A DNA stretch of 64,000 nt from the NCBI RefSeq assembly GCF_001006485.1, contig NZ_JUET01000010.1:39384-103383 (forward strand), read 5' to 3'. Shown here in pieces: positions 40,694-49,494 of the stretch. Within the stretch, counting starts at the first letter, position 1. The number at the start of each line of letters is the position of its first letter. A model generated the notes under the pieces. It was not told where the DNA came from. It saw only the letters and a program-made list of their open reading frames with translations, and ran no database searches. Position numbers and translations under genes: made by a program. The DNA is from Tannerella forsythia (GTDB taxonomy: Bacteria > Bacteroidota > Bacteroidia > Bacteroidales > Tannerellaceae).

Positions 40694-40725
40694 GGCTGTA
40701 CTCACGGTTAGCACTGCCGAACGTG

Positions 40726-40797
40726 AAGCCGACCGGCATACGGCGCGAGACGAAGGGAGTTCCCGTTGTTTCGCCGTATGGCCGGTTGGCTTCTTTA
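40726..40797. terminator. Long hairpin after carB
   Basis: The arms at 40726-40745 and 40772-40792 (start AAGCC, end GGCTT) pair over about 20 bp with one mismatch and one bulge. A short T-rich stretch follows. This is the likely carB terminator. The mobile element begins 16 nt further on. Confidence 0.65.
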
Positions 40798-40812
40798 CAG
40801 TCCTCATATAAT

Positions 40813-41566
40813 CTCAAATTACGCGATACACTGTTCGGCGTATACCATTAATAACGGACGTACGAATGTACGACAATGGTTACGTCAGGCTTACAGCCCT
40901 TCGCCGAGATGCGATGCCTTTTTCCCCAACGCTTCGCTTCCGCTCTTCCCCCCTTTGAAGGGGGGGGCTGGGGGGATGTTCCTCTGCGTTCGGATACCGT
41001 GTATCCGGCATAAAAATTAACAATTGACAATTAATTTGTCATTCAGAGCGAAGCGAAGAATCTCTTTTTTGTCACTTTTGGCTTGACCCAAAAGTAACCA
41101 AAAAGTCAAGGCTTCGTGCGCTTCACACGCCTTCGCGACGCTTGCATGCCTGAAAATCAGGAAACTCGCTTCGCTTCGGACAGCCTGATTTTCTTTCGCC
41201 CTGCTCGCTGTTCCGTCGGCTCACCGCCCGAGGCCCAAGGGACGGACGCCGAGGGCGTTCGAGGCGAGATTCCTCACTACGTTCGGAATGACAAACGCGG
41301 TTATTTGCGTTGATTTGCACCCGTTTGCGAAATTCGCGTTCGGATACCGTATAACACGCATAACCATTACCCGAAAGGGCTGAAAGCCTGATATAATCGT
41401 TAGCGGTCAGTATTCAGCGGTCAGCCAACAAATCAACATGTCAACGAATCAACAACTCAACAATTTAACAATTCAACAATTTAACAATTCACCGCCTCTG
41501 CGGGGTTTATAAGAGCTGAAGGCCTGAATTAAATTCATTCTTATTGGTTCTATTGCCGAATCCGGG
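40813..41566 (+). mobile_element. Non-coding mobile element, copy A (754 bp)
   Basis: This copy is flanked by a 5-bp direct repeat ATAAT (40808-40812 and 41567-41571). Its ends are imperfect inverted repeats: CTCAAATTACGCGATACA at the left against CCCGGATTCGGCAATAGA at the right (reverse complement), 11 of 18 identical. The same element occurs inverted at 62967-63759. No open frame is conserved between the copies; short frames inside are compositional. It contains inner palindromes (for example GAAAATCAGG..CCTGATTTTC) and short AC-rich repeats near 41450-41500. A transposase must come from elsewhere. Confidence 0.75.
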
Positions 41567-41571
41567 ATAAT

Positions 41572-42128
41572 GAATATTTAACAATTATCAACCGGACAAT
41601 ACAAAAAAAATGACTTTTATCCCCAAAAAAAGTTTGTATATGATTTTTTTTATATCTTTGTCATCAAATATATGAAATGACCAAGGGCGTCAATCTCATA
41701 AAAACGAGACATGAAAGAGAAGAAGACAAACTTTAATATCTTGATGAACAATATTATAAAAAGTGTTCATTCTCTTCGTGTGCACTATTCTGAAGGAAAG
41801 AAAGAGAGCTTGCCATCAATTATCTACCCCCCCCCGTTAATATTATTTAACAAAAACATCTATAGGCGTAGCTGCCTTTTCGTGTGGCAGAGCATCGGAG
41901 CACGGAATCGTTGCCTAACGACGCACCGAAGATTCACAAGTATCGACGCGAATGCGGCAAAAGACAACACTCCGTTCAGTGCTTTTTGTGCATCCTTTGT
42001 GAAATTTGCAGTTTATCCGACGGCCGATTGCTGAAAACGGACGGTTGATCGCCAATGGTCAAACAAGGATTGAAACGTTATATTACGCAGACAAACCAAA
42101 AAAACGAACCATTATAAACAAAAAAAGT
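41572..42128. other. Upstream region and long leader of susC
   Basis: 557 nt between the mobile element and the susC start. A promoter is proposed at 41633-41660, giving a leader of about 460 nt. A run of 9 C lies at 41827-41835. Short open frames (for example from 41711) have no recognisable product. No anti-sigma or sigma gene and no known riboswitch was recognised. Confidence 0.5.
41633..41660 (+). promoter_or_regulatory. Probable promoter of susCD
   Basis: TATCTTTG (41653-41660) is an exact -7 box; TTTG at 41633-41636 is 16 nt upstream, a little closer than the usual 19-21 nt. Confidence 0.5.
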
Positions 42129-45100
42129 ATGAAACAGAAAATCATTATGCTAATGACCTTCCTCCTTATCGGAGCAGGGTTTGTGATGGCTCAGACACAA
42201 GTGCAGGGCACTGTCGTCGATGAGCAGGGAGAACCGGTTATCGGGGCCTCGGTGGTGCTCAAGAGCGACCGTACGAAAGGAACGGTGACCGATATGGACG
42301 GTAAGTTTACCTTTGCGGCACCGACAAACGAGAGATTAGTGATTTCGTACATGGGGATGGCTACTCAGGAAGTGGCTGTGAGTTCAAATGTAAAGGTTGT
42401 TATGGTTGCTGACTCAAAGATGCTGGATGAGCTTGTCATTATTGGTTATGGGGTAACGGCGAAGAAAGATTTGACAGGGGCAGTAGCTACCGTTTCTGCA
42501 GATAAGATTAAAAGTGTCCCCGTTCTATCCGTAGGACAGGCTCTCCAAGGTAAAACAGCCGGACTCCAAGTCGTAAGTACAGGTGGACGTGCGGGGGATG
42601 CTACCCAAATAAGTTTACGAGGGAACGGTTCATTAAGAGCTTCAAACGATGTGCTATATGTCATCGATGGAGTTCCGCAAGACAACATGAAGAATGTTTC
42701 TCCTCAAGATATTCGGAGTATCACAGTCTTAAAAGATGCGGCCTCGACAGCCATTTACGGTTCAAGAGCGTCTAACGGTGTTGTGCTCATAGAAACGGTA
42801 AAGGGAAATTATAATCAACCGACCGTTGTATCCGTAAATTCCTACTATGGCATTCAAAATCTCGTTCATACTCCGCAGTTATTGAATGCCGCCGAATATA
42901 AGCAGGTAATGGATGCATCACGCATAAATTATGAAAACGATATCCAAGCCAAGTTACTTGCAGCGCCGAAAGACCCGAGTATTTTAACTCCTCTTCCGGC
43001 CAGTAATATTGATACCGATTGGCTCTCCCTTGTTTTGCGAAAAAATGCAAATATGCAGAATCATCAGATAAGTGTTACAAGCGGAGGCGAAACAACGAAA
43101 GCTTATTTCTCGGGCAATCTTTTCATGCAAGATGGCATTGTTAAAAAAGACGCTTATACCGCAGCAAGATTAAGGGCTAATTTGGAGCAGAAGATAAATA
43201 AATATGTAAGTGTAGGACTCAACTCTTTCTTTACCTACACAAAAGCGACTCCCGTGGTTGATGATAACAATACCTATCAACCGTATTCCAAAGCATTGGA
43301 CGCTCGCCCCGATGTGGCTCCGACCGATGAAAACGGAAAAATATTGAGGTATAATTTCGTGAACCCGTTATTCGGGTTTGAACGATACGTTACTGATATA
43401 TGGCAAAATACAGGAGGGAACGTCTATTTCAACATAACCCCATTCGAAGGCTTGCTGTGGCGTTCTGCTTACAGTGGAAATATTAGAAATAGAAGATACA
43501 ACCGCTTCGATGCCCCCAACACACGTCGGGGAGAAAACGGAGATGGAGTACCCACAGGATATGGATATTACGAAACAAATAATATCAGGGATTACCAGAT
43601 TGAGAATACCATCAATTATGATAAGACGTTATTTGAGGATAAATTAAAGCTAAATGTGCTTTTAGGACACTCTTTCCAACGATGGGATTATGAAGATTCA
43701 TACGTTCAAGGTGAGAAGTTCCCTTCGGATGATTTACGCTGGCTCGTATCTGCTGGAGAAATCAATAAAGGTCGCAGCTATATCAAGTCGATGGCTCTTG
43801 AATCTTATTTCACTCGTTTGCAATTGAACTGGGCGGACAAGTACCACCTGATGGCTTCGATACGCCGAGACGCATCATCCAAATTTAATGACAAAAATCG
43901 CACAGGCTATTTTCCCGCTATCTCGGCCGGATGGACGGTTTCTAACGAAGAATTTTTTAACGTATCATTTGTCTCCGACTTGAAACTGAGAGCTTCTTAC
44001 GGATATACAGGAAACCAGTCAGGCGTATCCTACGCTTCGGGACAAAACTTAATCGGAGCCGGACAGAATTACGATCTTCAGCCGGGACTCGCTACAACCG
44101 ATATTTATAACCCTGATTTAACATGGGAGAAAGGACGATCTGCAAATATCGGTTTCGATATAAATTTATTTAGTCGGGTAAATGTCAGCTTCGATTATTA
44201 CGATAAGAAGACAGAGTCTTTATTAAACCGTATCAATGTTCCGCAAGAAACCGGTTTCAAAACCATGTTGGCGAACGTGGGGAATATCTCTAACAAAGGA
44301 TTTGAAATATCGTTTGACGCAAACATCGTGGATCGTCGAGATTTCAAATGGAATGCGGGAGCAAACTTTTCTTATAACAAAAACAAGGTGCTTAGTATCG
44401 GAACGGAGGCTGGGAGATATTCTACCGGATTCGTTTCTATCATACAAGAGGGAGAAAGTCTGGGATCATTTTCTCTTTACGAAGCGAAAGGAGTAGCTAA
44501 AGAGAAATTTGAATATAAAGATAAGGACGGAAAAGTAACCAAGACGGTGTTACCCGGAGATATGATTTATGTTGATCAGAATCAGGATGGAAAAATTGAT
44601 GATAAAGACAAAAAGGTTTTTTCGGGAGGAATTGCTCCGGTCTATGGCGGACTCTTCACTCGATTGAATTACAAAGGTTTTGACTTATCGATTAGCGGAC
44701 ATTATTCCATCGGAAAGAAGATTTATGCATTTTATAAAAAAGATGCGTTGAATGGAGGTGCGGTTGGCGCTCCTTCCTATTCAAACAACATGTACAAAGA
44801 GATGCTGTCCTATTGGACTCCCGAAAATACCTCAACCATGATTCCACGTCCGCATATGGCAGCTGAGATCAGCGCCTGGAATACGGAACACTCTTCTCGC
44901 TTTTTGGAAAATGCCGATTATCTGCGTATCTCAGATATTACATTGGGATATGATTTAAAATCGATTAAAGCATTGAAATTCGGTTTTATCAATTCTCTGA
45001 GAGTCTATGTACAGGCGCGCAACTGGTTCACCTTTACAAAATATTCTACGGGAGACCCGGAAACGTCATATGTAGATCAGTCTGCCGAAAACAGTCAAGA

Positions 45101-45194
45101 TAAGAGTGATGGCATGAAAGTGCAAGCCGGTGTTGATTTGGGAGGCATTCCGAATACCAAATCATTTGTTGTAGGATTAAATATTAGTTTTTAA
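42129..45194 (+). CDS. SusC/RagA family TonB-linked outer-membrane protein
   Basis: A 1,021-residue protein. A signal peptide ends MAQ, and a carboxypeptidase-D-like domain (VQGTVVDEQGEPVIGASVVL) follows. Then come DELVIIGYG, a plug with IYGSRASNGVVLIET, and a 22-strand-type barrel with the typical C-terminal acidic segment DQNQDGKIDDKDKKVF. It should import a glycan or peptide with its SusD partner, powered by TonB. The ATG at 42129 starts the signal; the frame is open upstream but unlike the family. Neighbouring enzyme genes that would show the substrate are absent. Confidence 0.94.
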   Translation: MKQKIIMLMTFLLIGAGFVMAQTQVQGTVVDEQGEPVIGASVVLKSDRTKGTVTDMDGKFTFAAPTNERLVISYMGMATQEVAVSSNVKVVMVADSKMLDELVIIGYGVTAKKDLTGAVATVSADKIKSVPVLSVGQALQGKTAGLQVVSTGGRAGDATQISLRGNGSLRASNDVLYVIDGVPQDNMKNVSPQDIRSITVLKDAASTAIYGSRASNGVVLIETVKGNYNQPTVVSVNSYYGIQNLVHTPQLLNAAEYKQVMDASRINYENDIQAKLLAAPKDPSILTPLPASNIDTDWLSLVLRKNANMQNHQISVTSGGETTKAYFSGNLFMQDGIVKKDAYTAARLRANLEQKINKYVSVGLNSFFTYTKATPVVDDNNTYQPYSKALDARPDVAPTDENGKILRYNFVNPLFGFERYVTDIWQNTGGNVYFNITPFEGLLWRSAYSGNIRNRRYNRFDAPNTRRGENGDGVPTGYGYYETNNIRDYQIENTINYDKTLFEDKLKLNVLLGHSFQRWDYEDSYVQGEKFPSDDLRWLVSAGEINKGRSYIKSMALESYFTRLQLNWADKYHLMASIRRDASSKFNDKNRTGYFPAISAGWTVSNEEFFNVSFVSDLKLRASYGYTGNQSGVSYASGQNLIGAGQNYDLQPGLATTDIYNPDLTWEKGRSANIGFDINLFSRVNVSFDYYDKKTESLLNRINVPQETGFKTMLANVGNISNKGFEISFDANIVDRRDFKWNAGANFSYNKNKVLSIGTEAGRYSTGFVSIIQEGESLGSFSLYEAKGVAKEKFEYKDKDGKVTKTVLPGDMIYVDQNQDGKIDDKDKKVFSGGIAPVYGGLFTRLNYKGFDLSISGHYSIGKKIYAFYKKDALNGGAVGAPSYSNNMYKEMLSYWTPENTSTMIPRPHMAAEISAWNTEHSSRFLENADYLRISDITLGYDLKSIKALKFGFINSLRVYVQARNWFTFTKYSTGDPETSYVDQSAENSQDKSDGMKVQAGVDLGGIPNTKSFVVGLNISF

Positions 45195-45206
45195 AAATAA
45201 ATCGTT

Positions 45207-46397
45207 ATGAATAAGGTAAAATATTTGATATACGTTTTTGTTCTGACGCTTGGTTTAGCATCATGCGAAAAAGAACTCGATATTCCTTCCGAGGCTTCAT
45301 TGAATGCGGAAGCAAACCTCTCGGAGCAGGATGTGGATAGACTTTTAAACGGCTTGTACAAGAAAATGAGGCACCCTAACGGTTATGGATTTTTCGCAAT
45401 CATGAATACCGAGATCATGGGAGACAACTACAAGCCTGTAAAGTTCCAATGGTTCCAAGTACAAAACTTTTACGAACACAAGGTGCCTGCTTCCGACATT
45501 TTGTTGAGTTATTTTTATGCCGATTATTATAACGGTATTGATCGGGCAAATATAATCATCAAAGTGCCTACGGCCAACAAAGACCAGATCGGGAAAGCTC
45601 GCTATTGCCGCGCATTGAGCTATTTAAGACTCTTTGACATGTTTGAGCGTCTTCCGCTTGTCGACGAAAACTATGATAAACAACCGATCGCTCCGTCTGC
45701 AAAAGAAAAAGTGCTTGAATTTATTATTGAAGACTTGAAGTTTGCAAAAGAGAATTGTAAGGAATTTGATAAAAAGGAGTTGGTCAACTCACAGAAGACT
45801 CCCTCCAAAGAAGCCGCTATCGCTCTTTTAGCAAGAGTGTACCGGATTGCAGGAGACATTCAAGCCGCCGGGAAAGAAGCGGAACTCCTTCTATCGGGAG
45901 GAAAGTTCTCTTTATCCGCCAACCCTTTAAATCGATCAAGCGAGGTTATCTTTATGTTTATTGGTACCAAAGCAGAGGAAGTCGGCAGTTGGGGATGGAT
46001 CATGAGTCCTCAGGCAAAAGCGTGGAATTGCTTTGCCGCAGCCGATGATTTAACGGCATTGGTTCAGGGAGACGATACTCGTAAGATATTGTTTGATTTC
46101 GAGAATAAGGATAAAAACGATGGATACGTTTATTCGAAAAAATATAAGACAGAAGATAACTCGGATCTATTAGTGTCACGTATCGCAGAAATGTATTTAT
46201 TATCGGCTGAGGCAGGGAATAATGCCCGATTGAAAGAATTGCAGACAGCAAGAAAATCTTCCTTGTCATTAGAGGATGAGCGTCGTTTGGAAATGTCATT
46301 CGAATGGACCAGATGGCAGGATTTGAAACTGAAAGGAGAAACCTATGTTCTTCCTTATCCTGAAAGAGCAGCAGAATCCAATCCACTGCTGAAATAA
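45207..46397 (+). CDS. SusD/RagB family surface lipoprotein
   Basis: A 396-residue protein, short for SusD but complete. Lipoprotein signal LTLGLASC (Cys20), a SusD-like helical core (GKARYCRALSYLRLFDMFERLPLV is the TPR-like part), and the usual C-terminal RRLEMSFEWTRWQDLK. It binds ligand at the cell surface as lid of the SusC channel encoded 12 nt upstream. A strong terminator follows. Confidence 0.92.
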   Translation: MNKVKYLIYVFVLTLGLASCEKELDIPSEASLNAEANLSEQDVDRLLNGLYKKMRHPNGYGFFAIMNTEIMGDNYKPVKFQWFQVQNFYEHKVPASDILLSYFYADYYNGIDRANIIIKVPTANKDQIGKARYCRALSYLRLFDMFERLPLVDENYDKQPIAPSAKEKVLEFIIEDLKFAKENCKEFDKKELVNSQKTPSKEAAIALLARVYRIAGDIQAAGKEAELLLSGGKFSLSANPLNRSSEVIFMFIGTKAEEVGSWGWIMSPQAKAWNCFAAADDLTALVQGDDTRKILFDFENKDKNDGYVYSKKYKTEDNSDLLVSRIAEMYLLSAEAGNNARLKELQTARKSSLSLEDERRLEMSFEWTRWQDLKLKGETYVLPYPERAAESNPLLK

Positions 46398-46448
46398 GTA
46401 TTCCTGAAAGAAACAGGGTCCATTGATTTCGATCATCTTACAAACTCA

Positions 46449-46484
46449 CCGCGCAGAGGCGTAATTTCCTCTGCGCGGTTTTTT
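46449..46484 (+). terminator. Terminator of susCD
   Basis: CCGCGCAGAGG (46449-46459) pairs perfectly with CCTCTGCGCGG (46468-46478), followed by TTTTTT. Confidence 0.9.
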
Positions 46485-46796
46485 CATTGCTGCCCGGTTG
46501 GTCGCATGGTTTGCAGATGAAGAAGACGGACTTTACACCCTTCACATCAAATTCGGGCTGCAAAACAAATATCTTTACGGGAATAAATCTCTACGCCGAC
46601 TTTCCCCGTTTTGCGCTTAAAAGCCTTTATTTATATGGAATCATCTGCGTTAATTATCCAAAAATATTTTCGTATATCGGCATTATTTTCTAATTTTGAT
46701 ACAACATGTTTGTCTCTAAGCTTAAAAACAGTCTTATGCTTCCCCAAAACAGAGACATAGCGCGTAAAATATAAAGAAGAAAACGAGGAAGACAAA
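46485..46796. other. Gap with possible gene remnant and promoter
   Basis: 312 nt without a supported gene. One short open stretch near 46500-46620 reads AWFADEEDGLYTLHIKFG, which looks like protein sequence but has no start and is soon lost, so it may be a remnant. A -7 box TAATTTTG lies at 46691-46698, about 100 nt before the SIR2-like gene. Confidence 0.35.
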
Positions 46797-47696
46797 ATGA
46801 CAACAGATCAGATCAAAGAAATTATTGAGCGAAATCAAGAAGACATCGCATTTATCGTAGGTAATGGAGTGAATCGATACCCGAACAATCCCAATGCTCT
46901 TTCATGGGACGAATTATTGATACAATTATGGAAAAAGGTTTTACCCGAAAGGGACCTGTCAAGTATACCTGTGGGTATTTCATTGACGGAATTTTATGAC
47001 GTCTTAGAACTTGAAAATACGCAAGAGATTAATCTTCAGAAAGAGGTGGCAGACCTTATGCGAGAGTGGCAACCGTTGGATCACCATATACAAATTATCC
47101 ATCGCATGAAAGAATTAGATGCTCCCGTACTGACTACCAATTTCGAGGAAACGCTCGCACGAACCTTCGAATATCAGCAGTATAGAACGGAACAAGAAGG
47201 GTTTACGGATTTTTATCCATGGTCTACATACCATGGAACCAAACCATTAAATTTACCGACCGATGGGTTTGGGATATGGTACATAAACGGTATGATCAAC
47301 TATCACAGAAGCATCAGACTCGGGCTAAGTCATTATATGGGAAGTGTGGAAAGAGCAAGAAACTTATTGCATAAAAGAGAAGATGAAGTGCTTTTTACAG
47401 GCAAAAATAATACACAATGGAAGGGGTATAAAACATGGTTACATATTATTTTCAATAAATCGCTTTTTGTTTTCGGCTTAGGACTTGAAGAAAACGAACT
47501 CTTTTTACGATGGATACTGATAGAAAGAATCAAGTATTTCAAAAAATTCCCTGATAGAAAACATAAAGGATGGTATATCAATAAACGAAGTAATAACGGG
47601 ACGGATCAAGGCAAGAAGTTTTTTCTCGAAAGAGTTGGGTTTGAAGTAATCGACGTAGACGATTATGCTGAGATTTATGAGCATATATGGACATAA
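46797..47696 (+). CDS. SIR2-like domain protein
   Basis: A 299-residue soluble protein with SIR2-type landmarks: FIVGNGVNRY (19-28, the NAD-binding glycine loop), APVLTTNFEETLA (109-121), WYINGMINYHRSIRLGLSHY (161-180) and FVFGLGLEENELFLRW (224-239). In NADase-type SIR2 defence proteins the third block normally carries a catalytic His-Gly. Here it reads Asn164-Gly165, so catalysis is doubtful or uses another residue such as His170. The gene follows a probable promoter and precedes a membrane PH-like gene. A phage-defence role is possible; closely similar genes seem common in Bacteroidales from memory. Confidence 0.75.
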   Translation: MTTDQIKEIIERNQEDIAFIVGNGVNRYPNNPNALSWDELLIQLWKKVLPERDLSSIPVGISLTEFYDVLELENTQEINLQKEVADLMREWQPLDHHIQIIHRMKELDAPVLTTNFEETLARTFEYQQYRTEQEGFTDFYPWSTYHGTKPLNLPTDGFGIWYINGMINYHRSIRLGLSHYMGSVERARNLLHKREDEVLFTGKNNTQWKGYKTWLHIIFNKSLFVFGLGLEENELFLRWILIERIKYFKKFPDRKHKGWYINKRSNNGTDQGKKFFLERVGFEVIDVDDYAEIYEHIWT

Positions 47697-47723
47697 CAAG
47701 CTATGAACTAAAGATCGGAAATC

Positions 47724-48197
47724 ATGGAAGATCAATCGGATAAACAAATATTTCGCTCACGGATAAGCATCTTGCTGATCGTATCCGTATTCGTCGCTTT
47801 CATATCGGTATCTATACCGCTTCTTCAAAACAAGGCGTACACCGATATCTGTGTACTTGCCTGTTTGTTCTTACTAATCGTATTTCTTTTTACAGGAACA
47901 CGTTATATCATTTCAGGAAGTACATTGAGTTTAAAAATAGGTTTTATTTGCGGATGGAGTGTAAATATTGCCGATATTCTTTCGGTAGAAATATCCTATA
48001 ATCCGGTTTCTGCCCCTGCTGCATCTCTCAAGAGACTGCGTATAGATTTCTCGAAAAGAAAGAAATATTCTTACCTGTTAATCTCTCCGGCAAGAGAGCA
48101 GGCTTTTATAAAGGCGTTAAAAAAAGTTAATCCGAATCTTTGCGTTCACCTACCCGAAAAAAAGGGGATTTGGCGTATACAAGATTGGGATATTTAA
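47724..48197 (+). CDS. Small membrane protein with bacterial PH-like domain
   Basis: A 157-residue protein with two N-terminal membrane helices (about 13-33 and 41-60). A soluble part resembles a bacterial PH (bPH) domain: TRYIISGSTLSLKIGF, WSVNIADILSVEI, LISPAREQAFIKAL, and a C-terminal tail. Such proteins are mostly uncharacterised. It starts 27 nt after the SIR2-like gene on the same strand, so they may form a unit, but PH-like proteins are also often free-standing. Confidence 0.72.
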   Translation: MEDQSDKQIFRSRISILLIVSVFVAFISVSIPLLQNKAYTDICVLACLFLLIVFLFTGTRYIISGSTLSLKIGFICGWSVNIADILSVEISYNPVSAPAASLKRLRIDFSKRKKYSYLLISPAREQAFIKALKKVNPNLCVHLPEKKGIWRIQDWDI

Positions 48198-48285
48198 TTT
48201 CCGGATGCACATCGCCCTGCCACTTTTACGTCTTTAACGATCGTTTTACGGCGGGGCAGTCCTTGAGTTGGTTAGTTGTTTAAAT

Positions 48286-48319
48286 GTTTTTGTTTAGCAA
48301 TCTCGGTAAACAAAAAAAC
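48286..48319. terminator. AT-rich hairpin between convergent genes
   Basis: GTTTTTGTTTA (48286-48296) pairs with TAAACAAAAAAAC (48307-48319) with two extra bases. A weaker GC hairpin (48214-48221 with 48250-48257) precedes it. Both lie between convergent genes and could end transcripts on either strand. Confidence 0.4.
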
Positions 48320-48348
48320 AACATATCAATCATCGCAGCTCAAGTCTT

Positions 48349-48918
48349 TTATCCGAATAGCACATACAGCACCGGAATCAGTATACCGGCCAGCAGATAC
48401 CATTTACCGGTCCCGGCCATGCCTTTCTTCCCTTTGACGATGAATAACCCCGACAGCGCAAAGAAAATCAGCGAAAAGGCAAACAGGTCTGCCATGATAT
48501 TCCAACCTCGAAGCCGATTGTAATGCAGTCTGTTGATCGCATAAATAAACGTATTCTTTTTATGCAGTTCGTAATCGACCGTGCCTGTTTCCGAGTTGTA
48601 CACGCCTACGCCACCGTTCAGCATCAGACGAGCATGTTCCTCGTCGATGGTCATGATCTTCTTCAACTCCGGAAGTCCTTTGTCGTTCCAGATCACCGAC
48701 AGTTCTTCGTGCGATAAACCTTTGTCGAGATGTAATGTTTCTTCCTGCGTTCTGAATGCCGGATCTTTCCCGTCCATGTGATTGAGCAGGAAGCCCGAAA
48801 TACCGTAGACGAGGCATACACCGACCATCAGGAATCCCAGATCGCGGTGTATGACCCGTAGCCAACGGCTCATTTTGTTTTTGGATCCCCCTTTCGCGGG
48901 GCGAAAATCTTCTGCCAT
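48349..48918 (-). CDS. PepSY-associated membrane protein
   Basis: A 189-residue inner-membrane protein. RWLRVIHRDLGFLMVGVCLV is the typical first helix with its HRxLG. A soluble loop follows, then LHYNRLRGWNIMADLFAFSL and two C-terminal helices. This layout fits PepSY-TM-like proteins, often linked to iron or heme systems. The start is 48918, with 48873 as alternative. It is the last of five genes on the minus strand, 2 nt after the OB-fold lipoprotein. Confidence 0.78.
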   Translation of the reverse strand: MAEDFRPAKGGSKNKMSRWLRVIHRDLGFLMVGVCLVYGISGFLLNHMDGKDPAFRTQEETLHLDKGLSHEELSVIWNDKGLPELKKIMTIDEEHARLMLNGGVGVYNSETGTVDYELHKKNTFIYAINRLHYNRLRGWNIMADLFAFSLIFFALSGLFIVKGKKGMAGTGKWYLLAGILIPVLYVLFG

Positions 48919-48920
48919 GC

Positions 48921-49466
48921 TTATTCAATCACTTCGTAGCGTTCGCCGTCCATGTAGTAAATCGAGTAGTAATCTTTGTTATGCGCTTTCATCCATTCGC
49001 GCATCTCGTTGATGTTGTTCAGTTCGGCCTGGCATGTTTCGGCCGATCCGTCCTCCTTGTGTTTCTTCTCATTGACTTCTTCTTCGTATTGGTCAATGTA
49101 TTCCTTCGTCAAACGACGTTCACGAACGATGCCCGTTATGGCCAGTTCCGAACCGGTCAGTTCGCGGTTGAATCCGCCGATTTCACCGCCCGCCTCTACA
49201 CGGAACGACGTGTTGGGATCGTCTCCTACAATAAAACAGCGCTTTCCGGAATGCTTGCACGTATGCGTCACGAAACCTCGTACCGTAACGGTCTGATCAA
49301 CCATACGGTCAGCCACTTTCAATAAACTGTCGAGCTTATAAACCGGCACTTCGGAAGCATGCGCTTCTACATTTTCCTCTTGACCTGCGCGTTGTTGTTC
49401 TGCGCTTTTGTTGTTACATGCTGCCATCGTCAGCAAAGCGGCAGCTAAAAATAAAATCTTTTTCAT
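48921..49466 (-). CDS. OB-fold lipoprotein
   Basis: A 181-residue lipoprotein. The signal ends LLTMAAC, with Cys17 as the lipid site. The central part (VYKLDSLLKVADRMVDQTVT, VRGFVTHTCKHSGKRCFIVG) reads as a tRNA_anti-like OB fold. A charged helical C-terminus follows. It contains the Cys pair CKHSGKRC, which could bind metal or form a disulfide. It lies in the operon with ABC-transporter genes and a PepSY-type protein; the function is unknown. Confidence 0.72.
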   Translation of the reverse strand: MKKILFLAAALLTMAACNNKSAEQQRAGQEENVEAHASEVPVYKLDSLLKVADRMVDQTVTVRGFVTHTCKHSGKRCFIVGDDPNTSFRVEAGGEIGGFNRELTGSELAITGIVRERRLTKEYIDQYEEEVNEKKHKEDGSAETCQAELNNINEMREWMKAHNKDYYSIYYMDGERYEVIE

Positions 49467-49494
49467 CGCTTCATGTATTTATTATGTTTATCAT

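Noticed and set aside
41116-41313. Short frames inside the mobile element (also 41123-41320 and 63234-63464)
   Set aside because: The peptides are not kept in frame between the two element copies and carry the composition of GC-rich repeats. They are not counted as genes.
41711-42034. 107-codon frame in the susC leader
   Set aside because: It contains the C run, lacks any recognisable domain and overlaps the leader; treated as chance.
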